Shown in pieces: positions 1-5,612 of a DNA stretch of 5,756 nucleotides; the first letter of the stretch is position 1, and each line of letters opens with the position of its first letter. The notes below the pieces were generated by a model. It was not told the origin of the DNA. It saw only the letters and a list, made by a program, of their open reading frames with translations, and did not search any database. Made by a program: the position numbers and the translations under genes. The stretch comes from Treponema sp. (lineage in GTDB: Bacteria > Spirochaetota > Spirochaetia > Treponematales > Breznakiellaceae), in contig JAISOR010000045.1 in the NCBI GenBank assembly GCA_031275535.1, positions 1 to 5,756 of the forward strand. Direction: 5' to 3'.

Positions 1-2
1 TT

Positions 3-122
3 GTGTTGATACCGCAATTGCTGGCAGCACGGTTTCCCGGGCTGCTCGGCATCGCCGACGGTTCCGAGGTGTATGACGCATATACCAGCGCATGCACGAC
101 CAAATATAACAACGGCCGGTAA
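3..122 (+). CDS. C-terminal fragment of an unidentified protein (5' end outside the window)
   Basis: The third forward frame is open from the window edge to a TAA at 120-122, giving 39 residues that end in KYNNGR. Its third codon positions are mostly G or C, as in real genes here, and the stop lies 22 bases before the kinase start with a Shine-Dalgarno sequence in between, which is the usual arrangement of two co-transcribed genes. The other two forward frames give a stop at once or an arginine-rich string. The residues (containing GLLGIADGSEVYDAY) do not match a family I recognise, so no function is given. If the kinase instead began at the ATG at 73, this fragment would overlap it by 50 bases, which is less likely. 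Confidence 0.45.
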   Translation: MLIPQLLAARFPGLLGIADGSEVYDAYTSACTTKYNNGR

Positions 123-130
123 CATTGTAA

Positions 131-136
131 AAGGAG
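131..136 (+). promoter_or_regulatory. Ribosome binding site that fixes the kinase start
   Basis: AAGGAG lies 8 bases before the ATG at 145 and just after the stop codon at 120-122. The upstream in-frame ATG at 73 has only GAGG three bases before it, which is too close, and its 24-residue extension lies ahead of the point where this kinase family normally begins. Confidence 0.75.
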
Positions 137-144
137 CCGATTTG

Positions 145-1083
145 ATGAGATATGTGTTGGGAATAGACAGCGGGGGTACAAAATACCTAGTAACGGCCCA
201 AGCGCTGGATGGGACGCGCCTCGCGCAGATTCAGGGTCCGCCTGCCTTGCATTACCGCATGACAGCCGAACAGGTCCGCCTGTGTATTGATGAAAATATT
301 GACGTATGTCTGTCCCGGTTCAACGGAAAGCGTGAAGACTGCGCCTGCATTGTCTGTGGAACTTCCGGTATTGACCACCCGTGTGACCAGGTCACGGTCA
401 ACAACATATACGCCGGGCTGCAAGGTTTCCATTGCCGGACAGTGTGTGTCAACGATGCGGTGATTGCCCATTATGCAGCCACAGGTGGCGTCGGCGTGCT
501 AATCATTTCGGGGACAGGTTCAGCTGCCTTTGGGCGCAACGCCGCTGGGGAAGAAGCACGCTGCGGGGGATGGCCACCGGTGATTTTTGGGGACGAAGGT
601 TCCGGCGTTTGGATCGGTTACATGGCGCTGAACCATCTTGGCCAAGTGTTTGATGGACGCCGCCCGCCTTCGCGCTTTTCCGAACGGCTGCAAAAGACGC
701 TGGGTATCTCCGGCGGAGAGGGGCTGATCGCCGTTTGCATCGAGATTGAACATATGCGCTGGGCCGATCCTGGTTTGTCTGCCGAGGTAAACGTCGCGGC
801 GGGCGAAGGAGATGAACACGCCGTTAGTATTCTGCGGGAAGCGGCCCACCACACATTTGCCCTGGGCGATTCCATCGTTCGGAGGCTGGGCTTTGATAAA
901 AAAGAAGAGGCGTTCCGCGTCGGGGTTTGGGGCAGCGCCATCACAAAAAGCCCATTGCATTTTGCCTGCCTTAAAGAATCTTTTGAGATGAAGCACCCCA
1001 CCGCGGAGGTGCTTGTTTCGGACAAGGACGCCTCCGAAGGGGCCTGCGGTATGGCGTTGCATATTTTGCATGGCGGGGAATAG
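145..1083 (+). CDS. BadF/BadG-type sugar kinase, probable N-acetylglucosamine kinase
   Basis: This 312-residue protein belongs to the ASKHA (actin-like ATPase) superfamily, BadF/BadG/BcrA/BcrD branch, which includes N-acetylglucosamine kinases. It would be cytoplasmic and transfer phosphate from ATP to an amino sugar, feeding amino-sugar catabolism or cell-wall recycling. Visible motifs are phosphate-1 GIDSGGTK (6-13), VNDA with the likely catalytic base Asp104 (102-105), phosphate-2 ISGTGS (121-126), the NAGK-like GGW..FGDEGSGVWIG stretch (141-158), and a C-terminal GVWGSAITKS segment (260-269) where the adenosine motif is expected. Length is normal for the family. The start at 145 is chosen from its Shine-Dalgarno sequence and because M-R-Y-V-L-G-I-D is the usual N-terminus. 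It is probably co-transcribed with the gene ending at 122 and is convergent with csrA. It is cysteine-rich (12 residues) and uses arginine codons differently from the flagellar genes. The substrate is inferred: glucosamine kinases and the activator subunits of dehydratases share this fold, but the GGW/GDEGSG signature favours a kinase. Confidence 0.85.
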   Translation: MRYVLGIDSGGTKYLVTAQALDGTRLAQIQGPPALHYRMTAEQVRLCIDENIDVCLSRFNGKREDCACIVCGTSGIDHPCDQVTVNNIYAGLQGFHCRTVCVNDAVIAHYAATGGVGVLIISGTGSAAFGRNAAGEEARCGGWPPVIFGDEGSGVWIGYMALNHLGQVFDGRRPPSRFSERLQKTLGISGGEGLIAVCIEIEHMRWADPGLSAEVNVAAGEGDEHAVSILREAAHHTFALGDSIVRRLGFDKKEEAFRVGVWGSAITKSPLHFACLKESFEMKHPTAEVLVSDKDASEGACGMALHILHGGE

Positions 1084-1100
1084 CAAAGAGAAAGAGTGAT

Positions 1101-1334
1101 TCAGAGGGGCTCCCGGTCGGCCCCCAGATTAAGCTCGGGGAATACCGGTGTTGATTCCGCGGCGGCCTTGTTTTCCGCCCTGATGGCGTCAAAGACCTCC
1201 TGCCTAAAGACCTTAACGACCTTTGGCGCATTGACCCCTATCCTGACCTGATCGCCCCGGATTTCGATAATGGAGACGGAGATATCCTCCCCTATCATTA
1301 TTTTTTCGTTGACCTTCCTGGATAGTATCAGCAT
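1101..1334 (-). CDS. csrA: Carbon storage regulator CsrA, RNA-binding translational repressor
   Basis: This 77-residue protein is CsrA (RsmA). It acts as a small dimer that binds GGA motifs in mRNA leaders and usually blocks ribosome access; in flagellated Gram-positives and spirochetes flagellin mRNA is a known or suspected target. The whole core is present: MLILSRK at the N-terminus, IGEDI (14-18), [12 protein letters not shown] (27-38) and VFRQEV (42-47). The RNA-contact residues Leu4 and Arg44 are kept. Asn55, in the helix after the core, corresponds to the residue needed for FliW binding in Bacillus subtilis CsrA. The tail beyond residue 60 is longer than in enterobacterial CsrA (61 residues) but close to the B. 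subtilis length. Its ATG overlaps the end of fliW by 7 bases (ATGCTGA), and GAGG lies 8 bases upstream inside fliW, so translation is probably coupled. It is the last gene of the operon; no T-tract terminator is seen after it, and the convergent kinase ends 17 bases away. Confidence 0.96.
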   Translation of the reverse strand: MLILSRKVNEKIMIGEDISVSIIEIRGDQVRIGVNAPKVVKVFRQEVFDAIRAENKAAAESTPVFPELNLGADREPL

Positions 1335-1777
1335 GGGCCCTGCCTCGCCGCCGCCAGCTCTTTCATAATGTCATGTTTAGTCTTCCAGCGGGGATCTGTC
1401 AATACCGCCTGCCGGCCAAACCGCGACTCCCGGTTTATGATCAGGGGGCCCTGAAGATTTGCGGTCATGGGGGAGCCGTCGCCGGGGATGGTAACGACGG
1501 AAAAAATTAAGGCCTTTTCGGGGCCGGAAATGCCTATGTCTTTGAGGTCTTCATCATTGACATCGACCTCATAATCGGGCCTGAAGAGGAATGGATTTAC
1601 CAGGATAAAGGCTATTTGCTCCACCTCGATTGATTGGAGCCAGTAAAAAGGCTGGCGTTCCGCATCCAGGAGTATATAGTCTTTGAAAGATTCAAACCCG
1701 TAGAGCCCCATGGGGAAGGTAATTTTTTGACGCTCATCCACATCGATAAGCCCGTATGCTTTTGTCACGACCTTCAC
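1328..1777 (-). CDS. fliW: Flagellar assembly factor FliW, CsrA antagonist
   Basis: This 149-residue protein matches FliW in length and pattern. FliW is a cytoplasmic protein that binds either flagellin or CsrA; when free flagellin has been exported, FliW binds CsrA and relieves repression of flagellin translation. Typical features are [11 protein letters not shown] (about 18-28), [10 protein letters not shown] (about 41-50), [10 protein letters not shown] (about 55-64) and the late NLQGPLIIN stretch. A longer reading frame exists upstream to 1888, but that extension is proline-rich, runs into the end of flgL, and is unlike FliW. I choose the GTG at 1777-1775 because AGGAG lies 7 bases before it and the protein then has family length. 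The next in-frame GTG, three codons later, is possible. An ATG directly overlapping the chosen GTG opens a one-codon frame (ATG-TGA). The gene lies 40 bases after flgL and overlaps csrA, the gene of its binding partner, which strongly supports the call. Confidence 0.93.
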   Translation of the reverse strand: MKVVTKAYGLIDVDERQKITFPMGLYGFESFKDYILLDAERQPFYWLQSIEVEQIAFILVNPFLFRPDYEVDVNDEDLKDIGISGPEKALIFSVVTIPGDGSPMTANLQGPLIINRESRFGRQAVLTDPRWKTKHDIMKELAAARQGPC

Positions 1778-1784
1778 ATCTTTT

Positions 1785-1789
1785 CTCCT
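1785..1789 (-). promoter_or_regulatory. Ribosome binding site of fliW
   Basis: On the minus strand AGGAG is followed by AAAAGAT and then GTG. The 7-base spacing supports the GTG at 1777 as the start over the upstream ATG at 1888. The site contains a GGA, the core recognised by CsrA, but no obvious hairpin presents it. Confidence 0.65.
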
Positions 1790-1817
1790 AAAAATCAGTT
1801 TTGGAGCCGGCCCTTTG

Positions 1818-3065
1818 TTACCGTAAAAAATCCAGCAAGGTGGGGGGAATAACCTTGGCGGCGGTCTGGAGGGCTGCCTTATGGGCAAATTCCATCATCC
1901 CCAGATCGGTAGCGGCGGTGGCAAAATCCAGGGAAGATTCCCTGCCCAGGGCCGCGGTGACATTGGGGATCGCCTCGTTAAGCCCCCGCCAGGTTAGTTC
2001 TACCCGTTCCTGGCGGCTCCCTATTTCGGCAAGCCGGCTTTGGATATTCCCCAGGGCCAGATCCATTCCCTCGATGCCCTGGCTTCCCACAAAGTCGCCG
2101 TCATTCCGGAACAGGGCGTCCCGGAGGCGGAGGACCATGTCAAAGGCGGAGCCCCCGGAGACCCTGGCGGCGGGGTGCCAGTTGGGCGCGCCGGGGTCCG
2201 CTATGTCGCGAATAATGCCCAGATCCTGGAGTACGCTGGAATCCTGCCGGTCTTCCAGCCGTATCAGATGGGCATTGGTCCCCTCCAATGCCAGCCCCTT
2301 GGTTTCGGGGTCCACATAGGCCTTTACCGGCGCAGGGGATTCGTTGATCTTGGCCACAATGGCGTGCAGGGTGTCCCCGGGATTAAGGGTAATTTCTTCC
2401 CCATCCACATAGAAAGCGCCGGCGCCGGCCACCCGGTAGTTCGTGGCGTCAACGGTGGAAAAGATCTGCATCTTTTCCGCCCAGAAGGCCTCCCCGCCGC
2501 CTATATCCAGGGTGGAGTAGGTCCCTTCGTTTATCTCCGCCCGCCGGGCCGCGCCGGCGCCCCGGTATTCCACCCGGACCACCATGTTCTCTCCCCCGTC
2601 CTGAACCGTTCCTTCCACAATGCGGAAGGGTTCGGTAAAAGCCTTATCCCCCGCAAAGAGCCGGCTGCCGTCGGGGCCGGTGGCGTTGGCAACGGAGACC
2701 AGTTCTTTAAGAAGCTCGTTGACCTCCATGGCCATATACTTTTTATCTTCGGCGGTAAAGGTCATGGTAGCCCCCTGGACCGAGATTTCCCGGATCCGCT
2801 GGAGGATCTCGTTGGCCTGCTGGAGGTAGCCATCGGTAAAATTATAATGATCCTTCGCATAGAGGGTGTTTTTCTCAAACCGTTCAAGCCTGGTCAGGTA
2901 CGAATCGTACCGTACCGCGTGGGAAGCCGCCAGGGGATCATCCCTAAGCTCGTGGATCCTGGTCTGTTCCGCAATCTTCGACTGAATATCGTTAAGTCCC
3001 TGTTCCTGACGCCGCAGGTAGTACTGCATATCCGTATTCGACATATCCGTAGAAACTCTTCTCAT
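1818..3065 (-). CDS. flgL: Flagellar hook-associated protein 3, FlgL
   Basis: FlgL forms the second ring of the hook-filament junction, between FlgK and the flagellin filament; in spirochetes this lies in the periplasm. The 415-residue protein has the flagellin-like layout. An N-terminal helical domain (about 1-140) opens with MRRVSTDM and contains the conserved LRDDPLAASHA region (40-50) and the SVANATGPDGSRLFAG stretch (124-139). A variable middle domain (about 145-300) includes a flagellin-IN-like segment (FYVDGEEITLNPGDTLHAIVAKIN, 218-241). The C-terminal helices (about 330-415) carry IQSRLAEIGSRQERVE and end near TLLDFLR. It is longer than enterobacterial FlgL (about 317 residues) because of the middle domain. 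The start follows GGGGGA by 5 bases, a G-rich and not quite standard Shine-Dalgarno sequence; the later Met8 would remove the conserved R-V-S-T motif. It lies 20 bases after flgK. A four-codon ORF ends one base before its ATG. Confidence 0.95.
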   Translation of the reverse strand: MRRVSTDMSNTDMQYYLRRQEQGLNDIQSKIAEQTRIHELRDDPLAASHAVRYDSYLTRLERFEKNTLYAKDHYNFTDGYLQQANEILQRIREISVQGATMTFTAEDKKYMAMEVNELLKELVSVANATGPDGSRLFAGDKAFTEPFRIVEGTVQDGGENMVVRVEYRGAGAARRAEINEGTYSTLDIGGGEAFWAEKMQIFSTVDATNYRVAGAGAFYVDGEEITLNPGDTLHAIVAKINESPAPVKAYVDPETKGLALEGTNAHLIRLEDRQDSSVLQDLGIIRDIADPGAPNWHPAARVSGGSAFDMVLRLRDALFRNDGDFVGSQGIEGMDLALGNIQSRLAEIGSRQERVELTWRGLNEAIPNVTAALGRESSLDFATAATDLGMMEFAHKAALQTAAKVIPPTLLDFLR

Positions 3066-3085
3066 ATTAATCCCCCGTCATTTTT

Positions 3086-4966
3086 CTAGACCACGCCCAT
3101 CCGGTTAATGATGGTGTCCAGCATACTGTTTATGGTGGTAATGAACCGGGCCGCCGCTGAATATCCATGCTGGTACTTGATCATGGCCGCCAGTTCCTCG
3201 TCCACATTGACCCCGGAAATAGATTCCCGCATACCCTTTAGTTGTTTCATAATAAGATTCTGGGTTTCCAGGGCCCGGTTGCTCTGTTCCCCCAAAAGCC
3301 CGATCCGGCCCACGGCGTCGGCAAAGTAGTCGTCAAAGGTAGCCAACTGGCCTACCATTACCGGGGTGTTCCTGATGGCGGCAATGGCCATGGCCGCTTC
3401 CCCGTTCCCCGGATTGGCGGGCCTGCCGTTCATGCCGAACCCGGCGGCCACCGAGCCGGGGTCCCGGAGGATCGCGGGGTTTATGTCGATCCAGCCCGAA
3501 GGATGGGCCACGGGCGCCACCGCGTAATCCCTGGCGCCCACCCGCAGGGCGTTGACCGCATCCGCGGCCCCCCAATCATAGGCCCCGCCGGGGCCGGAGG
3601 CGTTCAGGATCCCCGCATAGCCCGCAAGAAAATGGCCCGAATCTTCCACATGCCGCAGCACAAAATCCGGGTTGTCCCAATTCTCCGCGGGGGTGGCCTT
3701 GAGGGACAGGCGGCCTTCCCGGTCAAGCCGGGCCGTTACTTCGGCGCCGGAGTTGTTTATCCTGGCGACCAGCTCCGCCACCGTATCGGTGGGATAATAG
3801 GGAACCTCGGTCAGGCCCCCGCCGGAGGAGAGGCTGATGACCCCCTCGAGCCCTATCTGGGCCCGGCTTTCCAGGGCATTGGCCCCGGTGATGCGGAAAA
3901 TATAGCTTGAATCGTAGGCTCCGTCCCCGTCCCGGTCGTAATTCCCGTTCACGTTGGTAACAAAGGGCCGCTCGGTAAAAAAGTCCTGCCCCGTATTCCC
4001 GTTCAGGCCGTAGGCGGCCCGGTGGACTTCGTTGACCAGATCCACAAAATTCATGGTCATGGAATCCAGGTTCCGTATTTCCGATTGGATGGTCTCGTCC
4101 CGCAGATCGACCAGGGCGGCGAGGCTGCCGTCCCGGAAGTGTACATCATCCCCGGTTTCTTCCCACACTATCCGGGAATAGCCTTCGGTATCGATCCCCC
4201 GTTCCAGGGAAAACTGCCGGCCTATTTTCCCCTGGACCAGGATAAAGCCCGCGGTATGGACCATGAATTCATCCGGGTCCCGGTTATCCACGGTGACATC
4301 GACTATCGATGAAAGCTTATCCACCAGGAGGTCCCGGCGATCCAGGAGATCGTTAGGATTATCCCCCTGGGCTTTGATTTTCTGTATATCGTTGTTGAGC
4401 CCCGCAATCTGCCGGGAAAGCTCATTCACCCGCCCCACCGTAAGCTGAATATCCTGTTCCGCCATGTCCTGGAGGCCCTTGAGGCCCCGGTACCGCTCGT
4501 GGATGCTGTCCAGAAGGCTGGCGCCCCGTTCAAGCACCGCCTTTCTGGGGGCCAGGTCCGCGGGGTATATCGAAAGTTCTTCCCAGGAATCCCAGAAGGC
4601 GTCCATCCTGCTGCGGACGGAATTATCCCCCACCTCCAGGTACATCTGTTCCATCATCCGGACATAGGGGTCCCGGGTACTCCAGTACCCTTCCCCCGAG
4701 GCCTGGGCCACGATCCGCTGATCCAAAAGCTGGTCCCGGAGGCGCTCTATCCGTTCTACCACCGTGCCCTGGCCTATCTGCCCCGGCGTTTCTTCCCGGT
4801 TAAGGCCCGGAAGGTATATGGGTTCAAAGGGCGAAAATTCCACCCGCTGCCGGGAATAACCCTCGGTGGAGGCGTTAGAAAGGTTATGCCCCGTGGTATT
4901 GAGGGCCTGCTGATGGGCCACTACCGCCCTCTTTCCTATTTCTATCCCTGAAAAAGTCGATGTCAT
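3086..4966 (-). CDS. flgK: Flagellar hook-associated protein 1, FlgK
   Basis: FlgK is the junction protein next to the hook, exported through the flagellar type III apparatus with help from FlgN. The 626-residue protein has the rod/hook family N-terminus STFSGIEIGKRAVVAHQQAL with the NLSNASTEGYSRQ motif (28-40). A long coiled helical region follows (about 145-220), including VNELSRQIAGLNNDIQKIK. The central domain (about 320-490) varies in the family and contains a flagellin-IN-like piece (TVAELVARINNSGAEV, 395-410). The C-terminal helix begins at SGVNVDEELAAMIKYQHGY (584-602), the classic FlgK/FlgE C-terminal motif, and ends in MLDTIINRMGVV. It is longer than enterobacterial FlgK (about 547 residues). 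The central domain includes DRDGDG (344-349), which resembles a calcium-binding loop. The start has a full AAGGAGG Shine-Dalgarno sequence four bases upstream. It lies 9 bases after flgN and 20 before flgL, matching chaperone-client pairing. Confidence 0.97.
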   Translation of the reverse strand: MTSTFSGIEIGKRAVVAHQQALNTTGHNLSNASTEGYSRQRVEFSPFEPIYLPGLNREETPGQIGQGTVVERIERLRDQLLDQRIVAQASGEGYWSTRDPYVRMMEQMYLEVGDNSVRSRMDAFWDSWEELSIYPADLAPRKAVLERGASLLDSIHERYRGLKGLQDMAEQDIQLTVGRVNELSRQIAGLNNDIQKIKAQGDNPNDLLDRRDLLVDKLSSIVDVTVDNRDPDEFMVHTAGFILVQGKIGRQFSLERGIDTEGYSRIVWEETGDDVHFRDGSLAALVDLRDETIQSEIRNLDSMTMNFVDLVNEVHRAAYGLNGNTGQDFFTERPFVTNVNGNYDRDGDGAYDSSYIFRITGANALESRAQIGLEGVISLSSGGGLTEVPYYPTDTVAELVARINNSGAEVTARLDREGRLSLKATPAENWDNPDFVLRHVEDSGHFLAGYAGILNASGPGGAYDWGAADAVNALRVGARDYAVAPVAHPSGWIDINPAILRDPGSVAAGFGMNGRPANPGNGEAAMAIAAIRNTPVMVGQLATFDDYFADAVGRIGLLGEQSNRALETQNLIMKQLKGMRESISGVNVDEELAAMIKYQHGYSAAARFITTINSMLDTIINRMGVV

Positions 4967-4970
4967 GGAT

Positions 4971-4977
4971 CCTCCTT
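4971..4977 (-). promoter_or_regulatory. Strong flgK ribosome binding site overlapping the flgN stop codon
   Basis: The minus strand reads CTC-TAA-GGAGGATCC-ATG: the TAA stop of flgN (4978-4976) shares two bases with the AAGGAGG of flgK. A ribosome ending flgN would sit on the flgK initiation site, so the two genes are likely translationally coupled. The site also contains two overlapping GGA cores that CsrA could in principle recognise. Confidence 0.8.
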
Positions 4978-5506
4978 AGAGCCTTTGGTTCAGCACCATA
5001 CTCCGCATGTCAGAGGGGATCTGGGTTCCCCGCCGGGAATAGAGTTTCCCCTTCCGGTCCGGAAAGGCCGCTTCCAGAAAACCGGCCACGGTGGTCCGCG
5101 CTTCCCTAAGGTATGCCGCCAGGGAGTCGTTGGCCAGGCGGATCCTGATGCTTTCCAGCTTGAGCCGCCGGTACAGGCCGGTTAATTCCCGCCGTTCCCG
5201 GTCCGGCAGCCGGGACGCCAGGGTGTAAAAGCCCGCGGGTTCATCCTTGCCGCCGGTTTTTTGGGCAAAGGCGGAAAAGATCCGTTCCCGCTCAAATTCC
5301 AGGGATTCGAAATCGTTGCTTATTTCCCCCAGGGAGCCGAGGAATATTTCAAAATCCACCCATTCCCGGTTGAATACCGCGTTCCTGACCAATAATTGCA
5401 GGGAGCTGATCTTTTCCATGAGTTCTATTTCCTGCTTTAAAATAAGGACACAGGTCTCATATTCAGGAAAATCCGCATACCCGTTTGTATTCTGTTTGGC
5501 CTTCAT
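4976..5506 (-). CDS. flgN: FlgN-like flagellar export chaperone for FlgK and FlgL
   Basis: This 176-residue, charged, largely helical cytoplasmic protein is FlgN-like. FlgN binds the C-terminal helices of FlgK and FlgL and guides them to the export apparatus. Sequence identity in this family is low; support comes from length (family about 140-170 residues), a helical pattern starting with ILKQEIELMEKISSLQ (22-37), a second amphipathic region LEFERERIFSAFAQ (69-82), a third helix RRLKLESIRIRLANDSLAAY (112-131), and a basic C-terminal tail ending in MVLNQRL. The position directly before flgK and flgL is the strongest argument. AGAGG lies 6 bases before the ATG. A two-codon ORF (ATG-GTA-TGA) ends inside the flgN start codon. 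It is probably the first gene of the operon, since the next gene upstream is divergent. FliT- or FliS-type chaperones are less likely from context and length. Confidence 0.87.
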   Translation of the reverse strand: MKAKQNTNGYADFPEYETCVLILKQEIELMEKISSLQLLVRNAVFNREWVDFEIFLGSLGEISNDFESLEFERERIFSAFAQKTGGKDEPAGFYTLASRLPDRERRELTGLYRRLKLESIRIRLANDSLAAYLREARTTVAGFLEAAFPDRKGKLYSRRGTQIPSDMRSMVLNQRL

Positions 5507-5512
5507 ACCATA

Positions 5513-5517
5513 CCTCT
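5513..5517 (-). promoter_or_regulatory. Ribosome binding site of flgN
   Basis: AGAGG on the minus strand is 6 bases from the ATG at 5506-5504. A second ATG at 5511-5509 is only one base from the site and out of frame, so the site serves the flgN start. Confidence 0.55.
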
Positions 5518-5523
5518 ACTCTA

Positions 5524-5551
5524 ATATCGGCATTCTATTCCACGGGGTTGA
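5524..5551 (-). promoter_or_regulatory. Candidate flagellar operon promoter (sigma-28-like or sigma-70-like)
   Basis: The minus strand contains GCCGATAT (5531-5524), matching 7 of 8 bases of the sigma-28 (FliA) -10 consensus GCCGATAA. TCAA (5551-5548) stands 16 bases upstream, a weak match to the TAAA core at nearly the usual distance. Immediately upstream TAGAAT (5537-5532) resembles a sigma-70 -10 box but has no good -35. Transcription from the sigma-28-like site would start near 5517, leaving a leader of only about 11 bases. Either box could be chance; the position before the first operon gene is the main support. Confidence 0.35.
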
Positions 5552-5603
5552 GGAAGAAATTAATGAAGAATCCCCCTTGAACACCCCACCCAACGGGGAA
5601 TAG
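5535..5603. repeat. Inverted repeat in the flgN-hicB intergenic region
   Basis: CTATTCC at 5535-5541 and GGAATAG at 5597-5603 are a perfect 7-base inverted pair separated by 55 bases. GTTG (5547-5550) and CAAC (5591-5594) add a second inverted pair inside. Read outward on each strand, the arms give GGAATAGAAT toward flgN and GGAATAGTAT toward hicB, each including a -10-like hexamer. It may be a pair of similar promoters or an operator; no function is shown by the sequence. Confidence 0.4.
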
Positions 5604-5606
5604 TAT
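5577..5606 (+). promoter_or_regulatory. Candidate promoter of the hicB-like gene
   Basis: TTGAAC (5577-5582) and TAGTAT (5601-5606) match the sigma-70 -35 and -10 boxes at 4 of 6 positions each with an 18-base spacer. Initiation about 7 bases downstream would fall on or beside the ATG at 5613, so the transcript could be leaderless. The match is weak. Confidence 0.3.
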
Positions 5607-5612
5607 TAAAAC

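Noticed and set aside
73..144. N-terminal extension of the kinase from the ATG at 73
   Set aside because: The family begins at the M-R-Y-V-L-G-I-D strand, the extension has no sense as a domain or signal peptide, and the start at 145 has the better ribosome binding site.
991..1014. Perfect 7-base hairpin AAGCACC / GGTGCTT with a 10-base loop near the kinase 3' end, considered as a terminator
   Set aside because: It lies inside the kinase coding region before its stop. On the minus strand, where it could serve csrA, it is not followed by a T-tract, and on the plus strand it is followed only by GTTTCG. Chance or a weak RNA structure is more likely.
520..1086. A 188-codon open frame on the minus strand opposite the kinase
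   Set aside because: It is the antisense of well-conserved kinase motifs, has no recognisable domain, and runs across the region just after the end of csrA without a ribosome binding site that I could support.
1084..1100. Gap between the convergent kinase and csrA genes, checked for a bidirectional terminator
   Set aside because: The 17 bases are purine-rich and contain no inverted repeat.
1778..1888. N-terminal extension of FliW from the ATG at 1888
   Set aside because: The 37 extra residues are proline-rich, overlap the end of flgL, and are not part of FliW; AGGAG correctly spaced before the GTG at 1777 explains the start.
2040..3089. A 349-codon open frame on the plus strand opposite flgL
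   Set aside because: It is the antisense of flgL and is open because of the G-rich third positions of that gene. Its translation is rich in Gly, Pro, Val and His without any family pattern, whereas the minus-strand reading is unmistakable FlgL.
3242..3910. A 222-codon open frame on the plus strand opposite flgK
   Set aside because: Same cause: low-complexity Gly/Pro/His-rich translation antisense to a clear FlgK.
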